Assembly (NCBI GenBank): GCA_015654925.1
Contig: JAATFX010000061.1
Location: forward strand, 1 to 50,240
Length of the DNA: 50,240 nt
Direction: 5' to 3'
From: Enterobacterales bacterium
GTDB lineage: Bacteria > Pseudomonadota > Gammaproteobacteria > Enterobacterales > Enterobacteriaceae
Shown here: positions 8,849 to 18,693 of the stretch, piece by piece
How the letters are laid out: each line of letters opens with the position of its first letter
Numbering within the stretch: the stretch's first letter is position 1
Notes under the pieces: model-generated
What the model was told of the DNA's origin: nothing
Seen by the model: the letters and a program-made list of their open reading frames with translations, nothing else
The model's database searches: none
Translations under genes and position numbers: made by a program

Positions 8849-10495
8849 ATGGAAATCTTTTTTACCATTTTGATTCTCACCTTGATCGTATCCTTGTCGG
8901 GTGTGATTACGCGCATTCTCCCGTTTCAAATTCCGCTGCCGTTAATGCAAATCGCTCTGGGCGCGCTATTGGCCTGGCCGCAGTTTGGCCTGCATGTGGA
9001 TTTTAATCCGGAACTATTCCTGGTGCTGTTTATCCCGCCGCTGCTGTTCGCCGACGGCTGGAAAACCCCGGCGCGGGAGTTTTTGCGCCATGGGGGCGAA
9101 ATCGTGGCCCTGGCGCTGGTGCTGGTATTGATTACCGTGGTCGGCGTGGGCTACCTGATTTACTGGATGGTGCCGGGTATTCCGCTGGTGGCCGCGCTGG
9201 CGCTGGCGGCGGTGCTGTCCCCCACCGATGCGGTGGCGCTTTCGGGCATCGTGGGCGAAGGCCGCATTCCCAAAAAACTGATGGATATTTTGCAAGGCGA
9301 GGCGCTGATGAACGACGCGTCGGGCCTGGTCTCGCTGAAATTCGCCATTGCCGTGGCGATGGGCACCATGGTGTTTACCGTGGGCGGCGCGTCGCTGGAA
9401 TTCGTGAAAGTGGCGGCCGGCGGACTGCTGGCCGGGGTGGCGGTAACCTGGGCCTACAGCAAATCGCTGCGTCTGATTAACCGCTGGAGCGGCGACGACC
9501 CGGCCACCCAGACGGTACTGCTGCTGTTGCTGCCCTTTGCCTCCTACCTGATTGCCGAACACCTCGGCGTCTCCGGCATCCTGGCGGCGGTGGCCTCCGG
9601 CATGACCATCGGCCAGTCCGGCATTATCCGTAATGCGCCGCTGGCCATGCGCCTGCGAGCCAACAGCGTCTGGGCCATGCTGGAATTTGTCTTCAACGGC
9701 ATGGTGTTTATTATGCTGGGCCTGCAGTTCCCGGAAATTCTATCCACCTCCATTACCCAGGCCGAACTGGACCCCACCATTGAAACCTGGATGCTGTTTA
9801 CCGATATCGTGGTGATCTACGGGGCGCTAATGCTGTTGCGGTTTTGCTGGCTGCTGCTGATGAAAAAATTCAGCCAGCGGTTTTTGAAAAAACGGCCGAT
9901 GGTATTCGGCGACTACAGCATGCGTGAAATCCTGATTGCCTCGTTCGCCGGCGTACGCGGGGCGATTACCCTGGCCGGCGTATTGTCCATTCCGCTGTTT
10001 CTCAGCGACGGTTCGGCGTTTCCCTCGCGCTATCAATTGGTGTTTATCGCCGCCGGGGTGATTTTGTTTTCTTTGATTTGCGGGGTGATCGCGCTGCCGC
10101 TGCTGCTGCGCGGCATCGTGGTGGCGGATAAAGCGCTGCACCGCAAGGAGGAGCGCATGGCGCGGGCCGCAGCCGCCGAAGTGGCCATCGAAAGCCTGCA
10201 TAAGATGCAGGAACGACTGGCGCTCGATCAGGAAGAAAATATTGATGACCAAGTGCTTTCCGAGGTCAGCTCCCGGGTAATCGGCAATCTGCGCCGGCGC
10301 ATTGACGGCAAAAACGACCCCGGCAACGCCTTGCTGATCGAAAACCTTGAGCGCCGCATGCGGCTCAATGCCCTGCGCGCCGAGCGGGGCGAGTATTATC
10401 ACCTGCGCGCGCAGCAAAAAATCAGCAATGAAACCCTGGTCAAACTGCTGCACGATCTCGATTTGCTGGAAGCGCTGCTGATCGAAAGCGAATAA
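8849..10495 (+). CDS. yjcE: YjcE-type sodium/proton antiporter
   Basis: Inner-membrane cation:proton antiporter of the CPA1 family, 548 residues, one fewer than E. coli YjcE. The first 420 or so residues hold about 12 membrane segments with the family motifs FIPPLLFADGW near residue 62, LSPTDAVALSG near 126 and GEALMNDASGL near 151, whose Asp residues fit ion binding. The last 120 residues form a charged cytoplasmic tail with predicted helices (HRKEERMARAAAAEVA). AAGG lies upstream of the ATG. It ends six bases from the convergent LysR gene. Confidence 0.92.
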   Translation: MEIFFTILILTLIVSLSGVITRILPFQIPLPLMQIALGALLAWPQFGLHVDFNPELFLVLFIPPLLFADGWKTPAREFLRHGGEIVALALVLVLITVVGVGYLIYWMVPGIPLVAALALAAVLSPTDAVALSGIVGEGRIPKKLMDILQGEALMNDASGLVSLKFAIAVAMGTMVFTVGGASLEFVKVAAGGLLAGVAVTWAYSKSLRLINRWSGDDPATQTVLLLLLPFASYLIAEHLGVSGILAAVASGMTIGQSGIIRNAPLAMRLRANSVWAMLEFVFNGMVFIMLGLQFPEILSTSITQAELDPTIETWMLFTDIVVIYGALMLLRFCWLLLMKKFSQRFLKKRPMVFGDYSMREILIASFAGVRGAITLAGVLSIPLFLSDGSAFPSRYQLVFIAAGVILFSLICGVIALPLLLRGIVVADKALHRKEERMARAAAAEVAIESLHKMQERLALDQEENIDDQVLSEVSSRVIGNLRRRIDGKNDPGNALLIENLERRMRLNALRAERGEYYHLRAQQKISNETLVKLLHDLDLLEALLIESE

Positions 10496-10501
10496 TACCG
10501 G

Positions 10502-11407
10502 CTATGGCAGCAGGGTGGGCCGTTCCTCCTGCGGCCAGTGTTTGCGGCAGGCGGCGATCCACGCCTGGGCGCAGTGGGGCAGATAGCTGCCCTGCCGCCA
10601 AATCAACCCCAGTTGCCAGGTCATCAGCGGGGCCACTGGCAGCCAGAGCAGGCGGCTTTTATCCAGCCGCTGGCAGATAGGCTCCGGCAGTATGGCGATG
10701 CCGATCCCGGCTTCCACCATGGCCGCCAGAAAATCCCACTGTCCGCTGCGCACCGCGATTTGCGGGTTGATTCCCTCGGCCTGGAAGGCCGATATTAATT
10801 GCCGGTACAGCGCGAAATCCTCGTTATAAATCAGCACCGGCCAGCGCCCCAGCTCGCTTAGCGGTACCGACGTGCGGTTAAGCCAGGGGGCGGTGCGCGG
10901 CACCACCGCGCATAGCGGATGGTTGAATAAAGGCAGCACGGTCAGGTCGGCTTCGGTATCGACGGTCAGGGCGGTCAGCGCCAGATCCAGTTCCCCCGAC
11001 AGTACCGCCTGCTGCACCGTCAGGCCGCCGAACTCCGCGATTTGCAGCTCGATGCCGGGATATAAGCGGCGAAAATCCCTGATTAAATCCGCCATTTGGG
11101 TACCCACCATGGGCGGTATGCCCAGGCGCAGCCGGCCTTTTTTCAAGGAGCCGATATCTTCCAGCTCCGCCTGGAGCTGGCGAAACTCATCAAGAATAGC
11201 CAACCCGCGGTTATATACCGCCTGGCCGCTGTCGGTCAGCCGCAGCTTGCGCCCGTCGCGAATCAGTAAACGGCAGTCCAGCTCTTCTTCAAGGTGCTTG
11301 AGCATCTTACTGATGGTCGGCTGGGTGACAAACAGCGTCTGCGCGGCGCGGGTAAAGCTTTGTTGCCGGACCACTTCAACAAAATACCGCAGGGTACGGA
11401 TATCCAT
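10502..11407 (-). CDS. LysR-family regulator, CidR-like
   Basis: Transcription factor of 301 residues. The N-terminal helix-turn-helix (SFTRAAQTLFVTQPTISKMLKHLEE, residues about 17-41) is typical of LysR proteins, and an effector-binding domain follows from about residue 90 (KGRLRLGIPPMVG). It is transcribed divergently from the cidA/cidB-type pair, with 103 bases between the start codons. This is the arrangement of CidR next to cidAB, so it probably controls those two genes and its own expression. The effector is not known; in staphylococci CidR responds to acetate and overflow metabolism, and here the acetate genes lie nearby. Confidence 0.85.
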   Translation of the reverse strand: MDIRTLRYFVEVVRQQSFTRAAQTLFVTQPTISKMLKHLEEELDCRLLIRDGRKLRLTDSGQAVYNRGLAILDEFRQLQAELEDIGSLKKGRLRLGIPPMVGTQMADLIRDFRRLYPGIELQIAEFGGLTVQQAVLSGELDLALTALTVDTEADLTVLPLFNHPLCAVVPRTAPWLNRTSVPLSELGRWPVLIYNEDFALYRQLISAFQAEGINPQIAVRSGQWDFLAAMVEAGIGIAILPEPICQRLDKSRLLWLPVAPLMTWQLGLIWRQGSYLPHCAQAWIAACRKHWPQEERPTLLP

Positions 11408-11424
11408 TACTATTCCTGGTGGGA

Positions 11425-11478
11425 ATGATATCTATGATATTAATTCATTTTCAGCACGATTGCCGCCCCGCCTATAAT
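11425..11478 (+). promoter_or_regulatory. Divergent cidR/cidA control region
   Basis: Two ATGATAT copies (11425-11431 and 11434-11440) lie nine bases apart in an AT-rich patch that suits a LysR-type operator. Downstream is a perfect TATAAT (11473-11478) for cidA with no good -35 element at the right spacing, which is usual for activator-dependent promoters. Confidence 0.45.
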
Positions 11479-11510
11479 GCAGGCTCTCTTGTCGTGAAAA
11501 GGAACGGATC

Positions 11511-11936
11511 ATGTTGTTGCCGGGGCGTGTGACCATGCCGCTGTGTGTGCTGCAGGTTCAGTTATTGATTCAGGTAACGCTGTATATCGGTTTGTTTCTC
11601 GCGGCCCAGCAAGTCGTGGATCGCTATCATTTGCCGCTGCCGGCGAATGTGGTCGGCATGTTTATGCTGCTGGCGCTGATTGTCTCCGGGGTGTTGCCGG
11701 TGCGGTGGGTCTCGGCCGGAGCGCGCTGGCTGCTGGCGGAAATGTTGTTGTTTTTTGTCCCCGCCGTAGTGGCGGTGATTAATTATACCCAGTTGCTGCT
11801 GGTGGACGGGTGGCGCATCTGTCTGGTGATCGCGGTGAGCACCGCCCTGGTGCTGGGAATTACCGGCCTGGTGGTAGAGCGGGTTTATCGTTTTGAGCTA
11901 TGGCTGGCGGCGCGCAAGGTATCCCAGCATGATTGA
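11511..11936 (+). CDS. cidA: CidA/LrgA-family membrane protein
   Basis: Small holin-like inner-membrane protein of 141 residues with four hydrophobic segments. The family pattern LPLPANVVGMFMLLALIVSG lies near residue 43, followed by FFVPAVVAVINY near 81. Such proteins work with the LrgB/CidB partner and have been linked to cell lysis control and to transport of small metabolites such as pyruvate. An AAGGA ribosome-binding site lies seven bases before the ATG. The stop overlaps the start of the next gene by eight bases, so the two are co-translated. Confidence 0.87.
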   Translation: MLLPGRVTMPLCVLQVQLLIQVTLYIGLFLAAQQVVDRYHLPLPANVVGMFMLLALIVSGVLPVRWVSAGARWLLAEMLLFFVPAVVAVINYTQLLLVDGWRICLVIAVSTALVLGITGLVVERVYRFELWLAARKVSQHD

Positions 11937-12618
11937 TATTATCCTGGGCGTGGTCTGCTTATTTGTGACGCTGGTCCTTTATTTCGCCAATAAAAAACTT
12001 TATCGCCAGCATCACCATTTAATGCTGATGCCGCTGATATTTACCCCGGCGGTATTGGTGGCCCTGCTGGCGGTCACCCATGTGTCATATCAGCATTATC
12101 TGGTGGAAACCCATTGGCTGCTGTGGCTGCTGGGACCGGCCACCATCGCTTTTGCGGTGCCGGTATATGAAAACCTGACGGTGATTCGCCAGCATTGGCT
12201 ATCCCTGAGCGCCGGCGTTATTACCGCTACGCTGGTGGCGGTGGTGAGTTCGGTCTGGCTGGCGCGTCTGCTGGCGCTGCCGGAGGTGATCCAGCGCAGC
12301 CTGGCGGTGCGCTCCATTACCACTCCCTTTGCCTTGGAAGCGGCAAAGCAGATGGGGGGCCAGCCCGATCTGGTGGCGCTGTTCGTGGTGATCACCGGGG
12401 TATTCGGCATGGCGATTGGCGATATCGTTTTTTTGCGGCTGTCGGTGCGGGCTAAAATGGCCAAAGGCGCCGGGCTTGGGGCCTCATCCCACGGCGCGGG
12501 CACCGCGCGGGCCTACGAAATGGGCAATGAAGAAGGGGTAGTGTCCAGTCTGGTGATGATGCTGGCGGGCATTGTGACGGTCATGGTGGCGCCGCTTATC
12601 GGCCATCTGATGTGGTAA
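11929..12618 (+). CDS. cidB: CidB/LrgB-family membrane protein
   Basis: Inner-membrane protein of 229 residues (E. coli homologue YohK has 231) with six or so membrane segments. LrgB-family motifs are visible: TPAVLVALLAV, the SITTPFALEAAKQMGG segment in the middle, and the near-C-terminal GASSHGAGTARAYEMG followed by GVVSSLVMMLAGI. It acts with the upstream CidA-like protein. The ATG at 11929 overlaps the end of cidA by eight bases; an upstream in-frame TTG at 11893 is a less likely start. Confidence 0.9.
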   Translation: MIDIILGVVCLFVTLVLYFANKKLYRQHHHLMLMPLIFTPAVLVALLAVTHVSYQHYLVETHWLLWLLGPATIAFAVPVYENLTVIRQHWLSLSAGVITATLVAVVSSVWLARLLALPEVIQRSLAVRSITTPFALEAAKQMGGQPDLVALFVVITGVFGMAIGDIVFLRLSVRAKMAKGAGLGASSHGAGTARAYEMGNEEGVVSSLVMMLAGIVTVMVAPLIGHLMW

Positions 12619-12687
12619 CCACGCCGTGCGCCGCGAACGCATGCGCCGGCACCTGCAACGCGGTTGAACGACGCGAACCGCCGGTTT

Positions 12688-12725
12688 CGCCAGGGCGGCG
12701 CCCAAAGATGAGCGCCGCCCTGGCG
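12688..12725. repeat. 14-base-pair inverted repeat between cidB and actP
   Basis: CGCCAGGGCGGCGC and its exact complement flank a 10-base loop in the gap between two convergent genes. There is no T run on either side, so it is not a textbook intrinsic terminator. It could block exonucleases or stall both transcripts. Confidence 0.6.
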
Positions 12726-12748
12726 GGGCTGAGTTAACGGCGCGTTCG

Positions 12749-14452
12749 TTACGGCGTTTTTATGATCTTGCCCTCTTTGTTAAAACGCGGCGGGGCGGCG
12801 GTCTCAGGCCGCAAGGCCGCGGGTTCCCGCACGCCGGTTTGCGAGCGGATAAACTGGGCAAAAAACAGGCCGCGCTCTTTGGCCCCCTGGGCGGACGTAT
12901 CGGTGATCGAAAACGCCCAAATACCGATAAACGCCACCAGCATGGAGAATAACGCCGGATATTCATAAGGGTAAATCGGCGCCGCGTGGCCCAGCACCTT
13001 CACCCAGATGGTCGGCCCCAGGATCATCAGGGCCACCGCGGTAATCAGCCCCAGCCAGCCGCCCACCATCGCGCCGCGCGTGGTCAGTTTCGACCAATAC
13101 ATCGATAGCAGGATAATCGGGAAGTTACAGCTGGCGGCAATGGAGAATGCCAATCCCACCATAAAGGCGATATTTTGATTTTCAAACAGTACGCCCAGCG
13201 CTATCGCCACGATCCCCAGGATGACCACGGTGATTTTTGATACCCGCAGTTCATCCCGCTCGGTGGCCTTGCCCTCCTTGATCACGCTGGCATAGAGGTC
13301 GTGGGAGACCGCCGAGGCGCCGGCCAGGGTCAAACCGGCCACTACCGCCAGAATAGTGGCGAAGGCCACCGCCGAGATAAAGCCCAGGAAGAAGTTGCCC
13401 CCTACCGCATTGGCCAGATGCACCGCCGCCATATTGGAACCGCCCAGCAGCGCGCCGGTGCCGTCCTTGAACACCGGATTGGCCCCCACCAGCAAAATGG
13501 CGCCGAAGCCGATGATAAAGGTTAAAAAATAAAAATAACCCATGAAGCCGGTGGCATACAGGACGCTTTTACGGGCTTCCTTGGCATCGCTGACGGTAAA
13601 AAACCGCATCAGGATATGGGGCAGGCCCGCGGTGCCGAACATCAGCGCCAGGCCCAGCGACAGCGCGGAAATAGGATCGGACACCAAGCCGCCGGGCCGC
13701 ATGATGGCCGCGCCTTTGCTGTGCACTTTCATGGCTTCGGAAAACAGCGTATCAAAGCTGAAATTCACGGTTTTCATCACCATCAGCGCCATAAAACTGG
13801 CGCCGGCCAGCAACAATACCGCTTTGATGATCTGCACCCAGGTGGTGGCGAGCATGCCGCCGAACAGCACGTACATCACCATCAATATGCCCACCAGCAC
13901 CACCGCCACATGATAGTTCAGGCCGAACAGCAGTTGGATAAGCTTGCCCGCGCCCACCATCTGGGCAATCAGGTACAGCGCCACCACCACCAGCGAACCG
14001 CAGGCGGACAGTGTACGGATAGGCTTTTGCTTTAAACGGTAGGATGCCACGTCGGCAAAGGTATAACGGCCGAGATTGCGCAAACGCTCGGCGATTAAAA
14101 ACAAGATTATCGGCCAGCCGACCAGGAAGCCCAGTGAATAAATCAGACCGTCGTAGCCGGACGTATAGACCAGCGCGGAAATACCGAGGAACGAGGCGGC
14201 CGACATAAAATCGCCGGAGATGGCCAGCCCGTTCTGCAAACCGGTGATATTGCCGCCGGCGGTATAATAATCTTTGCGCGAACGGGTTCTTTTCGACGCC
14301 CAATAAGTGATATAGAGCGTCAGCGCCACAAACACCACGAACAGGATGATGGCCTGTACATTCAGCGGCTGCGGCCGGTCGGCCGGCGCCGCCTGCGCCA
14401 GTAACGGCATGGCCAGCAGCAAACCCGGCAGGAACTTGAAAGATTTATTCAT
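12749..14452 (-). CDS. actP: Acetate permease ActP
   Basis: Inner-membrane sodium:solute symporter that takes up acetate and related short acids. It has 567 residues against 549 in E. coli; the extra residues are a hydrophilic C-terminal tail ([11 protein letters not shown]). A signal-like N terminus ([14 protein letters not shown]) is followed by a [21 protein letters not shown] segment near residue 62 and 13 or so membrane helices. The gene follows yjcH with an eight-base overlap and belongs to the acs-yjcH-actP operon, so import is coupled to activation by Acs. GGGAGG lies nine bases before the ATG, within the end of yjcH. Confidence 0.95.
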   Translation of the reverse strand: MNKSFKFLPGLLLAMPLLAQAAPADRPQPLNVQAIILFVVFVALTLYITYWASKRTRSRKDYYTAGGNITGLQNGLAISGDFMSAASFLGISALVYTSGYDGLIYSLGFLVGWPIILFLIAERLRNLGRYTFADVASYRLKQKPIRTLSACGSLVVVALYLIAQMVGAGKLIQLLFGLNYHVAVVLVGILMVMYVLFGGMLATTWVQIIKAVLLLAGASFMALMVMKTVNFSFDTLFSEAMKVHSKGAAIMRPGGLVSDPISALSLGLALMFGTAGLPHILMRFFTVSDAKEARKSVLYATGFMGYFYFLTFIIGFGAILLVGANPVFKDGTGALLGGSNMAAVHLANAVGGNFFLGFISAVAFATILAVVAGLTLAGASAVSHDLYASVIKEGKATERDELRVSKITVVILGIVAIALGVLFENQNIAFMVGLAFSIAASCNFPIILLSMYWSKLTTRGAMVGGWLGLITAVALMILGPTIWVKVLGHAAPIYPYEYPALFSMLVAFIGIWAFSITDTSAQGAKERGLFFAQFIRSQTGVREPAALRPETAAPPRFNKEGKIIKTP

Positions 14453-14762
14453 TATGCCCTACCTCCCGCAGCAACTGCTGGGTTAAACGTTCAAATTCCC
14501 CGTTGGCCCGGATGACATAGACCGCGGTGAGGATAAAAGAGATCACAATTAAACCGATGCCCAGCGGAATACCGCGGGTAATGCTGGTGCCTTCATGCAA
14601 TGGCGTGCCCAGCCAGCCTGGTGCGAAAGCGATAAGCAGGATAAAGCCATAGTAGAGCACCAACATAATCAGCGAGAGTAGCATCGCAAAACGCTGGCGT
14701 TTCGCCACCAGTTCTTTGAAATGCGGATTACTCGCTATCCTTTGATAAATGGTGTCATTCAT
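14445..14762 (-). CDS. yjcH: YjcH, DUF485 inner-membrane protein
   Basis: Small protein of 105 residues with two hydrophobic segments (about residues 25-50 and 60-85) and a charged start ([17 protein letters not shown]), typical of the DUF485/YjcH family encoded between acs and actP. It is thought to accompany the acetate permease, but its molecular role is not established. GGAG lies eight bases before the ATG, and the gene overlaps actP by eight bases. Confidence 0.9.
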   Translation of the reverse strand: MNDTIYQRIASNPHFKELVAKRQRFAMLLSLIMLVLYYGFILLIAFAPGWLGTPLHEGTSITRGIPLGIGLIVISFILTAVYVIRANGEFERLTQQLLREVGHNE

Positions 14763-14801
14763 CAGGGATTCTCCAGTAGGGTAGAGGTAATGATCGGAAA
14801 G

Positions 14802-14819
14802 CGCCGCCCGCGGGCGGCG
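14802..14819. repeat. Perfect 18-base palindrome between acs and yjcH
   Basis: CGCCGCCCGCGGGCGGCG is its own complement and lies in the 63-base gap inside the acs-yjcH-actP operon. In RNA it can fold to a GC-rich hairpin that might stabilise the upstream acs message or reduce read-through to the permease. Confidence 0.5.
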
Positions 14820-14825
14820 AGGGTT

Positions 14826-16784
14826 TTATGAAGGCATATTCATGGATTGTTTTTCTTCTAACAGCTTTTCTACCACGCCGGGATCGGCAAGGGTCGAGGT
14901 ATCGCCAAGATTGCTGGTATCGCCAGCGGCGATCTTGCGCAAAATGCGCCGCATAATTTTGCCCGAGCGGGTTTTGGGCAGGGAATCGGTCCAATGCAGG
15001 ATATCCGGGGTGGCAATCGAGCCTATCTCCTTGCGTACCCAACTGCGCACTTCGTTATACAGTTCGGCGGTGGGCATTTCCCCGTGATTAAGGGTGATAT
15101 ACGCGTAAATGGCCTGGCCTTTGATATTGTGCGGAATACCGACCACCGCCGCTTCGGCGATTTTCGGATGGGATACCAGCGCCGATTCGATTTCGGCGGT
15201 GCCCAGGCGGTGGCCCGAAACGTTCAGCACATCGTCCACGCGCCCGGTGATCCAGTAATAGCCGTCTTCGTCGCGCCGCGCGCCGTCGCCGCTGAAATAC
15301 ATGCCTTTAAAGGTGGAGAAATAGGTTTGCTCGAAGCGGTCATGATCGCCATATAAGGTGCGCGCCTGACCGGGCCAGGAGTCGGTAATCACCAGGTTGC
15401 CTTCGCCCGCGCCGTCCTGGGCGACGCCGCCGTTATCCACCAGCGCCGGCTGCACCCCGAAGAACGGCAGCGTAGCCGAGCCAGCTTTTAACGGCGTGGC
15501 CCCCGGCAGCGGCGTGATCATAAAGCCGCCGGTTTCGGTCTGCCACCAGGTATCCACGATCGGACATTTGGCATTGCCGATTTTATGGTAATACCATTCC
15601 CAGGCTTCGGGATTGATAGGCTCGCCCACCGAACCCATGATGCGCAGGGATTCCCGGCTGGTGCCTTCGATGGCTTTATCGCCTTCCGCCATCAGCGCGC
15701 GGATGGCCGTCGGCGCGGTATAAAGGATATTGACCCGGTGTTTATCCACCACCTGGGCCATGCGCCTTGCGTCCGGCCAGTTGGGCACCCCTTCGAACAT
15801 CAGGGTAATGGCGCCGCAGGCCAGGGGGCCATACAGCAAATAACTGTGGCCGGTCACCCATCCCACATCGGCGGTACACCAATAAATGTCGCCGGGATGA
15901 TAATCAAAGACATACTTAAAGGTCAGGGCGGCATAAACCAGATAGCCGCCGCTGGTATGCAGCACGCCTTTGGGTTTGCCGGTGGAACCGGACGTATACA
16001 GAATAAACAGCGGATCTTCGGCGTTCATCGCCTCCGGCGGACAGTCGTCCGAGGCGTCCGCCACCGCGTCGTGCCACCATAGATCCCGTTTCGGCGTCCA
16101 GTCGATCTGTTTGCCGGTGCGCTTGAAAACGATGACCCGCTCGATGGTTTTCACCGCCGAATTTTTCAGCGCGTCGTCGATATTCTTCTTCAACGGAATT
16201 TTACGGCCGGCGCGGATACCTTCATCGGCGGTAATCACCAGCTTGGCGCTGGAATCGACGATACGCCCGGCAATGGCCTCCGGCGAAAAACCGCCGAAAA
16301 TCACGGAGTGAATGGCGCCGACGCGGGCGCAGGCCAGCATCGCCACGGCCGCTTCCGGCACCATCGGCATATAGATCGCCACCACATCGCCTTTGGCGAT
16401 ACCCTGGGATTTCAATACATTGGCGAAACGGCAGACCGCCTGGTGCAATTGCCGATAGGTCAGGGTCTGGCTTTCGCCGGCGTCGTCCCCTTCCCAAATA
16501 ATCGCGGTCTGATCGCCGCGTTCCGCAAGGTGCCGATCCAGGCAATTGGCGGATACATTCAGCGTACCGTCCTCAAACCAGCGGATTCGCACGTGGCCGG
16601 GATCGAAAGACGTGTTTTTAACGGTTTTATACGGGGTGATCCAATCGATTATCTTGCCTTGTTCTCCCCAAAAAGCCTCGGGGTCGGTCACAGACTGCTG
16701 ATAAAGCTGGCGATATTGCTCCTCGGAAATGAGGGCGCGTTGCGCAATATCAGCCGGAATCGGGTAAGTGTGCGGTTGGCTCAT
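14826..16784 (-). CDS. acs: Acetyl-CoA synthetase Acs
   Basis: Cytosolic AMP-forming ligase of 652 residues, the same length as the E. coli enzyme. It activates acetate to acetyl-CoA by way of acetyl-AMP. The adenylate-forming core motifs are present: [19 protein letters not shown] near residue 265, [10 protein letters not shown] near 413, and the hinge [20 protein letters not shown] near 517. The lysine acetylation site sits in [11 protein letters not shown] near residue 609; acetylation there is known to switch the enzyme off. AAGGAGG lies five bases before the ATG. It is the first gene of the acetate operon and diverges from gltP. Confidence 0.97.
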   Translation of the reverse strand: MSQPHTYPIPADIAQRALISEEQYRQLYQQSVTDPEAFWGEQGKIIDWITPYKTVKNTSFDPGHVRIRWFEDGTLNVSANCLDRHLAERGDQTAIIWEGDDAGESQTLTYRQLHQAVCRFANVLKSQGIAKGDVVAIYMPMVPEAAVAMLACARVGAIHSVIFGGFSPEAIAGRIVDSSAKLVITADEGIRAGRKIPLKKNIDDALKNSAVKTIERVIVFKRTGKQIDWTPKRDLWWHDAVADASDDCPPEAMNAEDPLFILYTSGSTGKPKGVLHTSGGYLVYAALTFKYVFDYHPGDIYWCTADVGWVTGHSYLLYGPLACGAITLMFEGVPNWPDARRMAQVVDKHRVNILYTAPTAIRALMAEGDKAIEGTSRESLRIMGSVGEPINPEAWEWYYHKIGNAKCPIVDTWWQTETGGFMITPLPGATPLKAGSATLPFFGVQPALVDNGGVAQDGAGEGNLVITDSWPGQARTLYGDHDRFEQTYFSTFKGMYFSGDGARRDEDGYYWITGRVDDVLNVSGHRLGTAEIESALVSHPKIAEAAVVGIPHNIKGQAIYAYITLNHGEMPTAELYNEVRSWVRKEIGSIATPDILHWTDSLPKTRSGKIMRRILRKIAAGDTSNLGDTSTLADPGVVEKLLEEKQSMNMPS

Positions 16785-17331
16785 GGTTTCCTCCTTGTAT
16801 TTGTTAATGATATGTCAAGCGCAGGTTAATTGAACCAGCTCACGGGCCTTTGTTTCTTTTTTGCGCGTTAGATCACGCATCTTTGTTGAGGGTTTGCTAC
16901 GGCGGCTAAAAATCTGTCGCCGGGGCGGAATTTGCGGGCGTTCCAACCCACATAGTTGTCATACATTTGATGTTTTTTTGCGCAATGCACCCCAAGCGGC
17001 AACCGCCGCAAAAGCAAAATAAAAGCATTGAAATAGGTGTGCCTATGCATTAAATAATGAATTATTTAAATAAATTATTCGTTTATTTACATGTAGTTAT
17101 TATTTTGTTACTTGTGATTATCCCCTATGAAGGATAAATCAATGCGAAGCGCGTATAAATCAATGCTTGCATTGAGGCTTTTTGAGATGGTACAGAGTTA
17201 CGTCCTCGGGTTTAGGCCTTTTGAAAACAGACCCCGCCGCGCATGTTTAAATGGTGTAAAAAAGCGCTGACCACCACCAGCCAGGATAATAATTGGCCCC
17301 GGCGGGCTCACTTCGGGAAAATGATATTGTT
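16785..17331. other. Intergenic control region between acs and gltP
   Basis: A 547-base gap with no convincing gene. Near acs there is a TGCGCGTTAGATCACG element (16862-16877) that matches about 7 of 10 CRP half-site positions, plausible because E. coli acs is CRP-activated. The middle (about 17040-17120) is very AT-rich and could bind IHF, Fis or H-NS. Nearer gltP are two copies of ATAAATCAATGC. No clear sigma-70 promoter could be assigned to either gene. Confidence 0.55.
17134..17166 (+). repeat. 12-base direct repeats, 21 bases apart
   Basis: ATAAATCAATGC occurs at 17134-17145 and again at 17155-17166. The 21-base period is two DNA turns, as expected for two copies of a regulator on one face. 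The site lies 166-198 bases before the gltP start. Confidence 0.55.
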
Positions 17332-18648
17332 ATGAGAAAGTTAAAAATTACGCTTGCCTGGCAAATTCTGTTGGCCCTGATTCTGGGCATCGGCTTAGGC
17401 GCGATACTACATAACCAGGTGGAGAGCCGCGAGTGGCTTATCGGCAATATACTTGCGCCGGCCGGCGATATTTTTATCCGCCTGATTAAAATGATCGTCG
17501 TGCCCATCGTGATTTCCACGCTGATCGTGGGCATTGCCGGGGTCGGCGACGCCAAAAAGTTAGGCCGCCTGGGCCTGAAAACCATTCTTTATTTTGAAAT
17601 CATCACTACGCTTGCCATCGTGCTGGGCATTACGCTGGCCAATGTTTTCCAGCCGGGGCACGGGATCGATATGTCCACGCTGTCGGCGGTGGATATATCG
17701 CAGTACGAAAAGACCACCGAGCAGATACAAAGCGGCGGTCATAGCCTGGTGGGCACTATTCTCTCCCTTATTCCGCAGAACATTTTCGCCGCCATGGCGC
17801 GCGGGGAAATGCTGCCGGTGATCTTTTTCTCCGTGCTGTTTGGCCTGGGCCTGGCGGCGTTGCCGGTCGAGACCAAAACCCCGCTGCTTAATGTATTTAA
17901 AGCGGTGGCCGAAACCATGTTCAAAGTGACCCATATGATCATGCGCTACGCGCCGGTCGGGGTATTCGCGCTGATTGCGGTGACCGTCGCCAACTTCGGG
18001 TTTTCGTCGCTGCTGCCGCTGGCCAAGCTGGTGTTGCTGGTTTACGCGGCGATTGTGTTTTTTGCCCTGGTGGTGCTGGGGGGGGTGGCGCGCTTATGTC
18101 ATTTGCGTATCTGGATGCTGATCCGCATTTTGAAAGAGGAACTGATCCTGGCTTATTCCACCGCCAGCTCGGAGAGCGTTCTGCCGCGGATCATCGAAAA
18201 AATGGAAGCCTATGGCGCACCGCCGGCCATCACCAGTTTTGTAGTGCCGACCGGGTACTCTTTTAACCTGGACGGCTCCACGCTGTACCAAAGTATCGCC
18301 GCCATTTTTATCGCCCAGCTGTATGGCATTAATCTGTCCATCGGCCAGGAAATCATTTTGGTGCTGACCCTGATGGTGACGTCGAAAGGCATCGCCGGCG
18401 TGCCGGGCGTCTCGTTCGTGGTGCTGCTGGCGACGCTTGGCAGCGTTGGCATCCCTCTGGAAGGGTTGGCGTTTATCGCCGGGGTCGATCGCATTTTGGA
18501 TATGGCCCGTACCGCGCTAAACGTGGTGGGCAATGCGCTGGCGGTGCTGGTGATCGCCAAATGGGAAAACCAGTTCGACGGCGACAAAGCCATGGCCTAT
18601 GAAAAACAGCTGCTGGCGCTGCGGGAAACCCCCTCGCTGCCGGTGTAA
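17332..18648 (+). CDS. gltP: Glutamate/aspartate:proton symporter GltP
   Basis: Inner-membrane transporter of the dicarboxylate/amino acid:cation symporter family, 438 residues (E. coli GltP about 437). The serine-rich re-entrant loop STASSESVLPRIIEKME lies near residue 277, and GYSFNLDGSTLYQSIAAIFI and SKGIAGVPGVSFVVL follow, with RTALNVVGNALAVLVIAKWE near the C terminus; these form the substrate and ion sites. The ATG at 17332 is chosen by alignment with E. coli (KITLAWQILLALILG); upstream residues from a start at 17293 do not fit the family. No strong ribosome-binding site is seen. Confidence 0.95.
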   Translation: MRKLKITLAWQILLALILGIGLGAILHNQVESREWLIGNILAPAGDIFIRLIKMIVVPIVISTLIVGIAGVGDAKKLGRLGLKTILYFEIITTLAIVLGITLANVFQPGHGIDMSTLSAVDISQYEKTTEQIQSGGHSLVGTILSLIPQNIFAAMARGEMLPVIFFSVLFGLGLAALPVETKTPLLNVFKAVAETMFKVTHMIMRYAPVGVFALIAVTVANFGFSSLLPLAKLVLLVYAAIVFFALVVLGGVARLCHLRIWMLIRILKEELILAYSTASSESVLPRIIEKMEAYGAPPAITSFVVPTGYSFNLDGSTLYQSIAAIFIAQLYGINLSIGQEIILVLTLMVTSKGIAGVPGVSFVVLLATLGSVGIPLEGLAFIAGVDRILDMARTALNVVGNALAVLVIAKWENQFDGDKAMAYEKQLLALRETPSLPV

Positions 18649-18656
18649 AACCCCAT

Positions 18657-18683
18657 AAAAAAGCGGCGCTGTTCCAGCGCCGC
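18657..18683 (-). terminator. Rho-independent terminator after cusA
   Basis: On the minus strand a nine-base-pair stem (GCGGCGCTG with its complement) and a three-base loop are followed by six T residues. It ends the copper efflux operon and sits just past the convergent gltP gene. Confidence 0.88.
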
Positions 18684-18693
18684 ATCGCCAAGT

